The notes beneath the pieces were generated by a model. The model searched no databases. It saw only the letters and a list, made by a program, of their open reading frames with translations, and was not told the origin of the DNA. From Reclinomonas americana ATCC 50394 (lineage: Eukaryota > Jakobida > Jakobea > Jakobida), in assembly GCA_048213135.1 (NCBI GenBank), contig PS016033.1:1-24191 (forward strand): DNA of 24,191 nt, read 5' to 3'. Each line of letters starts with the position of its first letter. Position 1 is the stretch's first letter. Shown here in pieces: positions 8,901-20,900 of this stretch. The position numbers and the translations under genes are program-made.

Positions 8901-11900
8901 AGTCATTCCTTGGGGTCGAGTGCCACTTACTTAAGTGCGCGACTGTGCAGCACCGACTGTCGACTCGCTCACGCCGTCCAGTATCCTGACGGCGACGACC
9001 GGGGAGGCGTTAACGACGGTAGGCCGTGGATTGACCATGAGCGATGTTGTGCGACTGTACCTGGGTGCAGCTTGTACAGGATCTCTATCATACACCATGA
9101 CTTCTGGAACGCTTGGCGGTTCGGCCGGTATGCGGACTCTACAAGTCTCTACTGGAGACACCAACCTCATCATAGCTGGGTTATTTTCAGTATGGTGAGT
9201 CTACTGAAAGTTATATGTGTGTACATGTATGTGTGCGTTATAGAGTGTTTGTGAGGGTGTGTGAGTGCGTGCCTGAGTACCTTGAGTGAGTACTGTGGAT
9301 ATTTGCAGTCCCTGAGCTCGCCTAACATGTGTATATGCCTGTGTGTAAAGCCTCCTACCTGGCGGAACGGGAACACCATTCAAAGTAGGAACAGTCCATG
9401 TGCTCCCCAGTTGCGCGAGACTGCAAAGCAACTCGTCAGTGTGATGATTGCTTACTCTGTGCGGTAGCGGTGCGCATGTTCTCGCCGACGACGATCAATG
9501 CGGAGACCGGTGGCGTGCAGGTCACTGTGTCAGGCACGGCGTTGAGCAGTGGGGACGTTGTGCAAGTGCAGTCGAATGGCGGCTGCACTGGCGCTGGCAC
9601 TCTGCTGTCAGCGGTGTTGGTGGCAGCCAATGCGTCGACCGAGACCGTGCAAACGAATGACTCGTCTCTTGCAGCTGGAGCGTACTCTGTATGGTGAGTG
9701 GGAAAGGAGGAAGAGAGTGGTGGGGTGGAGCGAGGTGCGCTGCGTCGAAGTTAGAGAGAGGAGGCGACGTTCCCAGTGGGTGCTTGATTATCGTGGCTTC
9801 ATCACGCGGCTGACATGTATGTCTCTGCAGTATTCAGTTCGGGGGTTCCGGCTCGTGGTATACCGTGCCTGGCGTGTTGTCGATTGGTCTGTCTCAGACA
9901 GCGCAGTGATATTGGGTTCTTTGGTGAATGTGAGTTTCACTACGTTCCGTGACTGTACAGTGGCCACGGCGGACTCGTTCACTCCCTTCAGCATACTGGT
10001 GGCGACTGCAGGTCAGCAGGTGGCTGTGACTGGTCATGGACTGGTGGCAAGCGATGCTGTGCGACTGGTATCCGGTGGCTCTTGCACGGGTGGCGCAACG
10101 ACAACGTACAACATGAACACTAGTATGCTTGCGGGCACTGCCGGAGCGCGCTTGTTGACAGTATCGACCAGCAACACGAGCCTGACGGCTGGCATCTACC
10201 TTGTGTGGTGCGTGCGGGAAGAGTGATGCTGTTTGTTTTGCATCTGTACAGCACTCGCCATATTGATTTTCAATCCTGACTGGCACCCTCACTGCGCAGC
10301 TACATATTTGGCAACACTGGAACACCGGTGCAAGTTGGAGCCGTTTCGCTTGCGGTGGGTCGAGCTGACGATTTTTCGCCAAAGGTGCTTGCCGGCGCGT
10401 CCTTGATGCCCATCACACTGATTGGTGCGTTGCTTACCGTCGCTCTGGAGTTCGCGGTTGAGTGAGGTAGTCGGTGGTTAGAGAGTGGGGTATTGGCCAA
10501 CGTATGTGAGAGAAGGTGGGAATGGGGGAGATAGAGAGAGACAGAGAGACTGAGAGAAAGGGAGTGCACGCAAGCGACGTTGTGGAAGGAGGGAGTGCGA
10601 CAGGGCGTGAGTAGATGGATGAGTGCTTGGCAAAAACGAGTTATTCAGTGCATGTTATATATGCGAATGCGTTGGGCATCACAGTATACTCTACGCCTGT
10701 TAATTACGTGCGCATTGCTGCAGGCATGGGACTGACCAGCAGCAGCATCGACCAAGTCATATTTACCCCCACACCCTCATGTGCTGCGTTGACTCCTCTT
10801 CCTGCGGGGTCTGTGGTCGTACTTGGTGCGCGAGTGACGAATCCAGGTGGAGTGGTCGACGGCAGTGTCGCCCTGGTACCACTCAACATGGACGGTAACG
10901 ATGGAATTCCCGCCGGCGTCTTTTGCGTCTGTGTGAAATGGACAGCAGCAGCTCCAGACGGAGCGCCAACGCAAGTCTCCTCGCGCCGCCTCTTTGTCGG
11001 TTTGTGTTGCCGTCTTGTGAGTCTTCCCCGTCAAGCACTCCTTACCCACGTGCACGTTGTGACAGCCATCGCCACCCTGATGCAACCAGTGACTGTGCTG
11101 CCAAACGCAATATCCTCTGTCGTCACACTCACCGGCTTCGCCATGGATCCTGTGGGCGCCCTGCGGAGTGTGGCCCTGCAACGCGGCGCCTCGTGCACGC
11201 TTCCGTCGCCAGTCACTTCCGTCACTCCCTCTGCGCTGACTGCCAATGCGAGCTTTACCAGTCTCCAAGTTCTCTTTGCCGCCGGTGTGCCTGCTGGTCG
11301 CTGGACGGTGTGCGTTGAGCTCGTCTCCGACTCACCCACCACTGCACTGCAAAAGTGGCCGGAGCAACTGCCGACTGTGTCGCCGTTTGTGCGTGAGCTT
11401 TATGTTCCGCACATTGTCGGTGTTGCTCCGCTGCTGTTCTTCCGACGAGATGCAACCGCGCGCTTCACGATCTCGGGTGACGGATTGCGTGCGAATGTGA
11501 GTGTGCGGAGTGTGCGGTTTGAGGCGTCGACCATGTGTGCTGTGGCTGGCAACAGTCCAGCAGCGGGCACAGTGTCAATGCCGTTCCTCTTTGGCGCCGT
11601 GGCGGACGACACTGATGGCACGCAAGTTGTTATTCAAGCGGGCGCGCTGCCCCTTGAGACGTACGTCGTGTGTGTCGATCTGTCGGCGTACTCGCAGCCG
11701 CTCTTTGCGCAGTATGGCAGTGCTGCCATCGGTGAGTGGCGACAGAAAGAGGGAGGGAGGGGAGGAGAAAAGGAAGGGAGTGAGACAGTGATGCGTGAGA
11801 ACGAAGAGGTGCCTGTCGACGTCCTCAGTCAAGAGACAGTCGCTCAATGCCTTTGAGAGTTGTGAGTGGGACACCTGGAAGAGTTGGCGTCTTGCTTTGC

Positions 11901-14900
11901 ACGCAGTCAATGCCTATCTTGCGCTGACCAGCCTTTCTCCTTCATCCTGTCCCACTTAAAGGTGGTCTGCTGACTCTGCGTCGCATTCGCAGCCTCCGTG
12001 GCCTCCTTCACACCGGTGACGGTTCTCGAGAACGTGCCGAATTCCATCTTTACCGTCAGTGGCGTCGCTTTGCAGCCGCAGTTGCTGCTGCGTCGAGTCC
12101 GCTTTGAGCGTGAGGTCACAGTGTGTACGGTCCTGCCGGCGGCCAGTGGTGTCAGCGGCTCGTTGACCATTGACAGCTCCGACACGGTGTCGCTGCAGTC
12201 GACAAATGGTGACACTCGCATGCTCATCACGGTGGCTAGTGGACTGCAAGCCGGCCTATACTCGCTGTGTTTCGACGCCGCCGCAGCCGACCCAAATGGC
12301 GCCTTCTTCAATGTCAAGGAGGCGGTGTACATCTTCGTCGGTCTGTAATGCTCCCACTTCTTTATGAATCTACTGGCAAGAGTCTCACCTGTGCACCCCC
12401 GCCTGACTGCAGCACGAGTGGAGACAATTTATCCGCTCGTTCTTGCAGCGAACGATCCCACCGCACGACTCACTCTTCGCGGTCTGGGACTGGAGCCGCG
12501 GACCTCGCTGCGGGCGGTGCGACTGGAGCCCGTCGACGATGTCGGCATGCCATGGGCGATGTCCTGCGTGGCGCCGTTGTTGGGTCCGACACGCAACGGC
12601 ACGCTGACAGTCGATTTGGCGACTGCACAGCAGAGCACCGCGTCTGTGGATGCGAGTCACGAAGTTGTACTGAGCGGCTTCCGCTTGAATCGATTCAAAT
12701 CCTGGTATGCTGTCTGCGTCGACTACACTGCTGCGCCGTCCGAGGGAGCATTTCACCGGGCAAGCAGCTACTCGCTGGGTATCGGTCTGTGGTCACCCAA
12801 AAATGTTTCCTGTCAGTTGCTGCGCCAGTGCCTCACTGATTGTGCGAATGCGTCGCCCCAAACTGCAGAGACGAGCATTGCCGACCAGTTGGCTGTGGTG
12901 GACTTATTGCGCCACCCAGAAAATGTAACACTTGTCATGCGACGCACATTTTCGACACTGCCACGCAGTGTGCGATCGTCAGCATCGTCAACGTGGCATG
13001 AGCGCACCACCGGCGAAAGAGTGCAGGTGTTTGTCAGCGGAGTGCTCTGGCTGTCGACTGTGCCGAATCCGTGCCCGTGGCCGACGACATACACCGACAC
13101 CGTGGTGTGTACGGCCACCGGGCTGCAACCGAACACGAACTACACGTTGAGTGTGGCGCTGGCCAATGACGACGATTTTGGGCGTCAGCAGGTGGTCTTG
13201 GGTGCGTGCATATGTGCTGTCCTCTTCTATTCGAATCGCAGCGTGCTGATGCGGGCTCTGCAGGGAAAACTCTCCTTGTGCACACGGCAGCGATGCGGAA
13301 TGCAGGCAATCCGACTTACACGACGGCTCCAGTGTTGCGTACGGTGGATAGAAGAATGAGGGAGCGAGGACACTGAGGGCGACAGAGAAACCGTGTTTCT
13401 ACGAATTTCTCAGTTTCTCTTTCCATTGCTGATAGTCGTGCCCGTATTGCAGGTTTGTACAAGCCAGCGGCCCACCCAATGCAGCAGAAGGGTGAGCCTC
13501 CTGCTCTAGTAATTCTGTTGCCGGTGCGCTGACTGCCTCTCTGATCAGACCCAATCCACGTTTTCAAGTAATTCAGAAGCGCGCATCTAGCGGGCGAACG
13601 CGTCTCATCGATTGGCATCCCACGACATCGCCATGCTTGTGGCTAGTCACCGTTTGCTTGCCAGCTCTCTTCAGCGCTCATTCATTCACCCGTGATTTGC
13701 ACTCCACAGGACCTCGGCAACTCCGGTGTTGTGCACTCTTGCCGGCCTCGAGGCAGCCACCGGCTACTCCGATCTCTTCGTGTTTGTCGTCACTGACGCG
13801 AACTCGGGAGACTTGACGCCAGCGGCGGAAACTATTGTCACTCGTTGCGTACCGCGTTCTGTGTGTACCTGCCATCTTGTCGCACTCATTTTGTGTTATG
13901 CTTCGTCACCCGCGCGCACAGAGTTCCATGACTTGGAGCTGTCTTTGACCGCCATGGGGCCGGCGGTTGGTGTTGGTGGACCAGTGACTGTGCAGGCCAC
14001 GATGGTGGATGTTGACCGGACTCGGTCGCTGGTGCGAGACGTGCCGGTGGTGTTCACGTGGACATGCTCGTTCGGGGGCGCACCCTGTGGGGCATCTGTC
14101 GTTTCGACGGAGCGATCTGCGGTGCTGACCATTGCTGCTGGCTTCAGCACACCGGGCATGTTGCGTGGAGGCGCTACTCAGAGTGGCTAACAAAGAGGGA
14201 TGTGGACTTCTCATGCGTCTTCCTACAGCTATTCCTTTGGATGCACAGTGACTCGAGGAACTCGCAACCGACACGCGTCCGCAGACGTGACAGTCCACGG
14301 AGGACAATCTGTCGCGTTCAGAGTGGTTTGCCGACGTTTACTTGCTTGGGTACGTAACGGTGTTGTTATTCATCATGGTGTTGCGTGCACAGGTCTCCGA
14401 GTCGCCCTTGGCTGTTGGTGCTTCAACTGCACGGCTGAACCCCCTGCGCTCGATTTCAATCACCGCCACTGCATTCGGCACTCCCGCAAACACTAGCTTC
14501 TCATGGCGAGCGTACGAGCAAGGTATCAGCGATTTAGCGAGACGTGTACGCAGTCGTGTAACTGACTACACCAAATCATATCTGTGTGCGGAATGCAGGG
14601 TCGACGCAGGATCTGGTGCTCGGTTTTCCTGATTTCGATTTTCTTCCTTCGGCTCCCGGACAGCCGCCTGCTGTGCGCATCAAGGAGGGCGTCTTTGAGG
14701 GCAACAAGAAGTACGTGTTTGAGTTGTTGGCACTGCCCGCGCTGAGCACTCCAGGTACGTCCGTGTCTTGCTATGCTGTACCGTGCTGTAATAGATGTGC
14801 CTGACGACGTGCCTCGCGCACCGCTAGTTATTCCCTCCATCACACTCGACATCAATGATTTGCCGACTGCCGGCACTCTCGCCATCACACCGCTGAGTGG

Positions 14901-17900
14901 CGTGGCTCGAATCACCGCCTTTACCTTCACAATGACCGACTTTGTGGACAAGGATCAACCTCGTGCGTCGCCTGTTGTTCTCGTGCTCATCAAATGGAAC
15001 CGTATCTCACCTGCTTTTGTGTCTGCGCGCACGCGTTCAGTGTCCTACCTCCCGTTCTACGTGCACCCGTCGCTTGGCACCAAGGTCGGTTGCGAAAAGG
15101 ACCACCCAAATGCTCTACTGCTTTCACGCTGACCTCCCTTCCCTTTTCTCATTCACAGGTCTTTATCACGGCCAGTACGATTTCCGTTATCAGGGGCGTT
15201 GTCTTCCCTCTGGCTGGGAGCGCCTCCACCGGCAATCAACTGCAAGTCGGTGTCACGGTTCGCGATGTATGCGGCGCGTCTGTCGATGTCTACTCCACGA
15301 TTGTGGTTCTCGAGTCGACCGCACCGTCCACAACCGCGAGCAATGGAGCCTTTCTCCGCGGCAGCTTTGGCCGAGCGCAGCAGCTTGACCTTACCGACTT
15401 TACTGACAGTGAGGTGGCGGATGCGATGGGCTCGCTGAGTGCCGGCGTGTCGGCACTGACTGTGGGTGACCAGTCTGCGCTGCTCGACGGTGAGACATCC
15501 TATTACATGTGGAGCGTTATTTGATTCTCACACATAGGGCCCTATCGACGATGCAGTTGCTTCCAATCGAGCAGCCGTTCGTGATGCCTCCATGTTGTTG
15601 TCGGCGACCGCTTCGAAAATCGACTTGTCACTCTCTCCCGAAACCACCACCACCATGTTGTTTGTGGCTGGAGATCTGGCCAGGTGATCTCGACTCCATC
15701 TTTTTGCAGCGTGCTTTCACCCGTCTACTCACTGGCGCATTCGCGCGTCAGCTCACTGCGTGGTATGGCCAAGAGCGGTGACTCTGCGGCCGTTGCCACA
15801 ACCGCGAGTTCCCTGATGCAAACAGCTGTGCACATGGCGACAATTGGCAGCTACCTTCCAGCGTCCTCCGTGCAGGTGAGAGAGATGGAGAAGCCGGGGG
15901 TAGGGGAAGGGAGAAGGGCGAGAGGGAGAGAGAGGAGGTGAAGGAGAAGGAGGGAGAGGAGGGGGAAAGAGGGGGAGAAAGATGAAGGAGTAGACCCGCC
16001 GCTCACTTGCGTGTCACTCACCGATTGCTTGCATGTCGGCGGCGAGGGAGAGAGCGTGAGGAGAAGGAAGAAGGAGAGAGATGTAGGAAGGAAGGGGAAA
16101 CGGAGAGAGGTAGATACACCTCTCACTTGCGTCTTTCTCAAAGCACACTCACCGATCGCTGCATCTTGGTGGCGAGGCAGATAGAGAGGGAGGAGAAGGA
16201 AGAAGGAGAGACGGAGACAGAGTAGACTCGTCTCTCACTTGCGTCTTTCTCTATCACACTCGGCGATGCTGCATGTCAGTGTGGTGAGGGTGAGAGAGAG
16301 AGGAGGAGGATAAAGGAAGGGAGAGGCACCCCTCCTACTTGCTTGGTTCTCAAAGCACACTCGCCGATTGCTGTATTTCGGTGGCGAGGGAGAGAGCGTG
16401 AGGAGAAAGAAGAAGGAGAGACGGAGACAGAGTAGACAACCCTCTTACATGCTTCTTCTCTATGCGCTCTCACCGATTTCTTGCATCTCTGTGGCAAGGG
16501 AGAGAGCGGGAGGAGAAGGAAGAAGAAAGGGCAAGGAATAGACACACCTCTCACTTGCTTCCTCTCAAAGCACACTCACCGACTGCTTGCATGTCGGTGG
16601 CGAGATTCCTGATGGAGAAAGCGGAAGTTTGAAGAGAGGACAAGAAGTGCAGATTGTTGTCAGGGGAAATTTTAGTTGTACGTTGTGAGCAGCTACGTGT
16701 GCTCAATCCCTGGCTCACTGTGCAGCTGCTGGTGTCGACGGTGGATTCGGTGTTTGGAGCCACGCGGGGCACAGTGCTGGACGGACAGATGGCGAGTAAT
16801 GGTATCACGGCGCTGTCTACTGTCGGCTTCCATGCTGTCAACACGAAGACCGCCGGCGATCCTGCAATTGCCATCATTGGCACCAACATACAGCTGGTGT
16901 CTGCGTACCTTTCGCCATCGGCGACGGCGCCTGGCATCCAGGTCTGTGCTGCCCGGGCAGCCTGCCCACGTCACTCAGAAACTGCCTACAAAAGACCTGT
17001 TAATGTTGCGCACACAGTTCTCCAACAGCTCCACCTTCACCGTGCCTCCGACGGATGATGCTGCCTCCTCCCTGGTCACGCAGTACCAGTTCCCATTGGG
17101 CGTTACTGAGCGACTGCAAGGTGTCTATCCGATCATCACCTCGACGCTTATCGACAATGGTTGGTCACCTGGTGTATTGCTTGCTGTAATTTGCTTTCTC
17201 ATCATTGTGCATGGTTGTCACAGGTCTGCTGCCCTACGCGGACAGTCGCAACTCCACCACCGTCTACCTGAGTCCTGTCCAGCGAGTGTCTCTGCAAACG
17301 GCAAATGGAGTGCCCATCGTTCTGAATGCCACTGCGGGTGAATCGTTCACATTCGAGATTGCTCGTCAAGATAGCGCGCTCCTTGCCGCCGTTGCGCCGC
17401 AGCTGGTACGTCCTATTTGTATGCCTACTTGCCTGCGAATGTGTCGTGCCTTATACCTGCTGGCGAAGCGAGATGTGTTGGAGTACATTGCTGGATGTGG
17501 AGTGCGTGGCTTGCAGTCACCCGAGGCAGCTGACGATGGCGACACGACGCTGGTGGCCCTAGACGACAGTCGTTGCGCTTTGCATTGCAATTATGTGTGC
17601 CAGCTGACGAATAGGCGCATGTGCTTACGAGTCTGCACAGATTGCAACCGGACCGTGTACCGCAGTGACAATCGTGCGTGCGAACGATGGCATTCGCGCG
17701 AGGCGAGGGTTGTTCACGGCGTTTTCTGTTGTTTGTTTGTTTCTACAGCGACTGCTGCCGATTTCGGCAAGCTGTGTGTGTTCTGGAATGAGACCAGGCA
17801 GCAGTGGATTGCTGACGGATGCAAAACGTTACGACGCCGCACGGCGCATTGCGCAGTTCCTTTGTACTCTGTCCTGACGAATGCACTCACGCGACAGATT

Positions 17901-20900
17901 TGTGCGAGTGACGCGTGGTACTCACGACGTGCAGTCGTTTGTGTGTCGTTGTAATCACATGACGGATTTTAGCGTGAATTGTGCGTCCTTTGGGTGGAGA
18001 ATTATGTCTGGATGTTCTATCGTGCTGATTCGCCTTGCGCTCTCTCTCTCTTTCTGCAGTGCACGATATCTTCAACATTCACTTTACCTTTGTCTCGTTG
18101 CGTCTGTACTCGGCGGTGTTGTCGAATGGCAAGTGAGCTAATGTGGTGATTATCAGTCCTGCCGACCTGCTGTCACTCTTCACGGGCCAGCTGCTGAGGA
18201 GCTCGACATTTTCGATTGTCATTGGTAAGCACTCGCCGACCTGCTGTCACCGCGAGTCTGCTCACCACTCACCACCACCCTGCGCGCACCAGTGATTCAA
18301 GTCATCTATCTCATCCAGCTGTACATTGGCTACAAGATGGACCAGGCGAGCGACAAGCAGCTCGTCCGATGTGTCACCATGTTGAAAATGCCGTTGCGGC
18401 AAGCTGATCTGGCTGGCGTCAAGTTTGCCGGGTTCGTATTGCGTTGGGCGATTTTATTGATTTGTTCCTGAAAGTGAGCGTGTGTGATTGATTGTGCACA
18501 GCGTCTTCTCCACCGCCGACCTGCGCGACCGTGGTCTGCAGGCAGAAGATACAGGTGTGTATGACTATCGCAGGATCCTTGTGGCATCACACTGCTCACC
18601 CATGTCGTTCGTTTGGACAGACTCACTTCGGGCACTAGAAAGGCATTTCGTGGCTGTTTCACGATTCCGACGTTTGGTGGCCATTGTTCTTGCGAGTCTC
18701 TTGCATTTCTACGCTCGTTTGTAACTGGAATGCACACAGAGGTCGTGCGCTCGGTGATACGCATCAATCGCGGCCGCAGTTGGTTGATGAGACGCGCCGT
18801 GGCTGTGTGGACGGCTGTGAGAGGTGTGTGCATGCTGCTTGATTAGTGCGGCCTGTGCACTTCTGAGTGGAGGCTGCGTGCAGATGACCACTCGTGGGTG
18901 TCGACGATTATGTGCCCGAATGCAGATCGCTTTCGTCGAACGCAGCGTGTGACGGTGCGGGAAAGGGGAAAGGGGGAGGGGAAGGGAGGGAAGGGATGGA
19001 AGGGGGGAAGAGAAACGGCTCATGCACTGATAGTAGGCACACAGTTGTCTTGTCAAACTGAGAGAGGAGAAGAGAAAGGAGTGTGGGAGATGGAGAAGTT
19101 TAGCACAGAAGTAACCGTGTGCTGAGAGGGATGGGGCGAGAAGAAAGGGCTGCAAAGTGCGCAGTGGCTGTGTGCAGGGTGTAGGAGAGAGGGAGGAGAC
19201 AGGGAGACACGGACANNNNNNNNNNNNNNNNNNNNNNNNNNNNNNNNNNNNNNNNNNNNNNNNNNNNNNNNNNNNNNNNNNNNNNNNNNNNNNNNNNNNN
19301 NNNNNNNNNNNNNNNNNNNNNNNNNNNNNNNNNNNNNNNNNNNNNNNNNNNNNNNNNNNNNNNNNNNNNNNNNNNNNNNNNNNNNNNNNNNNNNNNNNNN
19401 NNNNNNNNNNNNNNNNNNNNNNNNNNNNNNNNNNNNNNNNNNNNNNNNNNNNNNNNNNNNNNNNNNNNNNNNNNNNNNNNNNNNNNNNNNNNNNNNNNNN
19501 NNNNNNNNNNNNNNNNNNNNNNNNNNNNNNNNNNNNNNNNNNNNNNNNNNNNNNNNNNNNNNNNNNNNNNNNNNNNNNNNNNNNNNNNNNNNNNNNNNNN
19601 NNNNNNNNNNNNNNNNNNNNNNNNNNNNNNNNNNNNNNNNNNNNNNNNNNNNNNNNNNNNNNNNNNNNNNNNNNNNNNNNNNNNNNNNNNNNNNNNNNNN
19701 NNNNNNNNNNNNNNNNNNNNNNNNNNNNNNNNNNNNNNNNNNNNNNNNNNNNNNNNNNNNNNNNNNNNNNNNNNNNNNNNNNNNNNNNNNNNNNNNNNNN
19801 NNNNNNNNNNNNNNNNNNNNNNNNNNNNNNNNNNNNNNNNNNNNNNNNNNNNNNNNNNNNNNNNNNNNNNNNNNNNNNNNNNNNNNNNNNNNNNNNNNNN
19901 NNNNNNNNNNNNNNNNNNNNNNNNNNNNNNNNNNNNNNNNNNNNNNNNNNNNNNNNNNNNNNNNNNGTCTGCCACACGTACTGTCGCTGTGCTGTACCAT
20001 ATTTTGATCGATATCGTGTGCTACTTTAATCTTGAGCACCCTCTCTATCTTCTCTCCGCAAGCGGCTTGAATTCAGCCGAACTATGCGGACACTCACACC
20101 GTCTCTCTGTCTCTTTCTTCACTTTCCATTCTTTGATAACCTGCTCACTCCACAATTCCTTCAGGTTCTGTGGTTTGCCGTGTGCCTGGCTTTGTACACC
20201 AATGCCGTGTTTGCCGAGCAAGCCACCGTCACGGGTGGTGGTTCCGCCTTCCTTCGCGAAATGCTGATTGGCATCATCTCTGGTATCGTGTAACTCAGAT
20301 CTATTCACCGTGTTGCCGTTGTGGTGTTCCTCACGCTTGTCTGCAGGCGTGATCATGGCACCGGTGGTGTGGGTTGTGTCGCAGATATTCATCCGCACGC
20401 CGCGTATGGCAATGCAGCTGCGTTCCGCTCACGAGACAACAATGGGCAAGCGTTTCACGGAGCGGGTAGAGGTGACATCCATTGACTTGCCCGCCGACGA
20501 TGCAAGCGACTTGGAGTGCGCAGAGTCGGCTCGCAAGGTGATTTTCATGTGGAGTGGGAGGATGTAGCGTGCAATCAAGTTCGCGATGTAACAGCAATGG
20601 GTTTCTTAACACGCGCGCAGAGCCAGCACACCATGATACACGTGGTGTCTGCTCGGGGGCAACCACCACCACCGCCTCCGCCTCCGCGCGTTGCTCGACT
20701 GCGAGTGCGAGGCGAGTCCAGCACACACTTGCTCACTGCCGTGTCTCAACTGCGAAGGAATGATGTTTTTGGCGCGCTTTTGCACTACGCACAACACGGC
20801 CGAGAGAGAGCAGTTGCGTCGATGTGGGAGGAGGGATAGGAGGGGGCAATGAGAGAAGAGGAGAGGAGAGGAAAGAGAAATGGAAGAACAGGGTGAGGGA

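Noticed and set aside
9309-9350. Splice acceptor TTTGCAG at 9308
   Set aside because: In the required phase it gives Cys-Pro-stop. The AAAG acceptor at 9350 gives the expected short b-type exon.
10615-11856. A separate gene starting at the ATG at 10615
   Set aside because: The first 34 bases are in an intron by phase. The rest are receptor exons 30 and 31 plus readable intron sequence, and the Ig-like series continues on both sides.
15851-16575. Minus-strand Ser/Leu/Phe-rich frames in the minisatellite intron
   Set aside because: They are translations of the repeated purine blocks in antisense, with the period of the repeat.
15990-16615. CRISPR-like array
   Set aside because: Units are imperfect, about 100-120 bases, with no short constant repeat and variable spacer pattern, and they lie inside a eukaryotic intron.
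17983-18141. Alternative hydrophobic frame (LYLCLVASVLGGVVEW) as TM1
   Set aside because: It needs a phase that does not connect to the following exon. The frame reading DIFNIHFTF joins in phase on both sides, and a better TM1 follows at 18205-18330.
18432-18883. A PLAT/LH2 domain
   Set aside because: I looked for it because polycystin-1 relatives have it there, but the coding space is too small and no PLAT motif is visible.
18709-20039. Long open frames spanning the N run on both strands
   Set aside because: They are open only because undetermined bases carry no stops.
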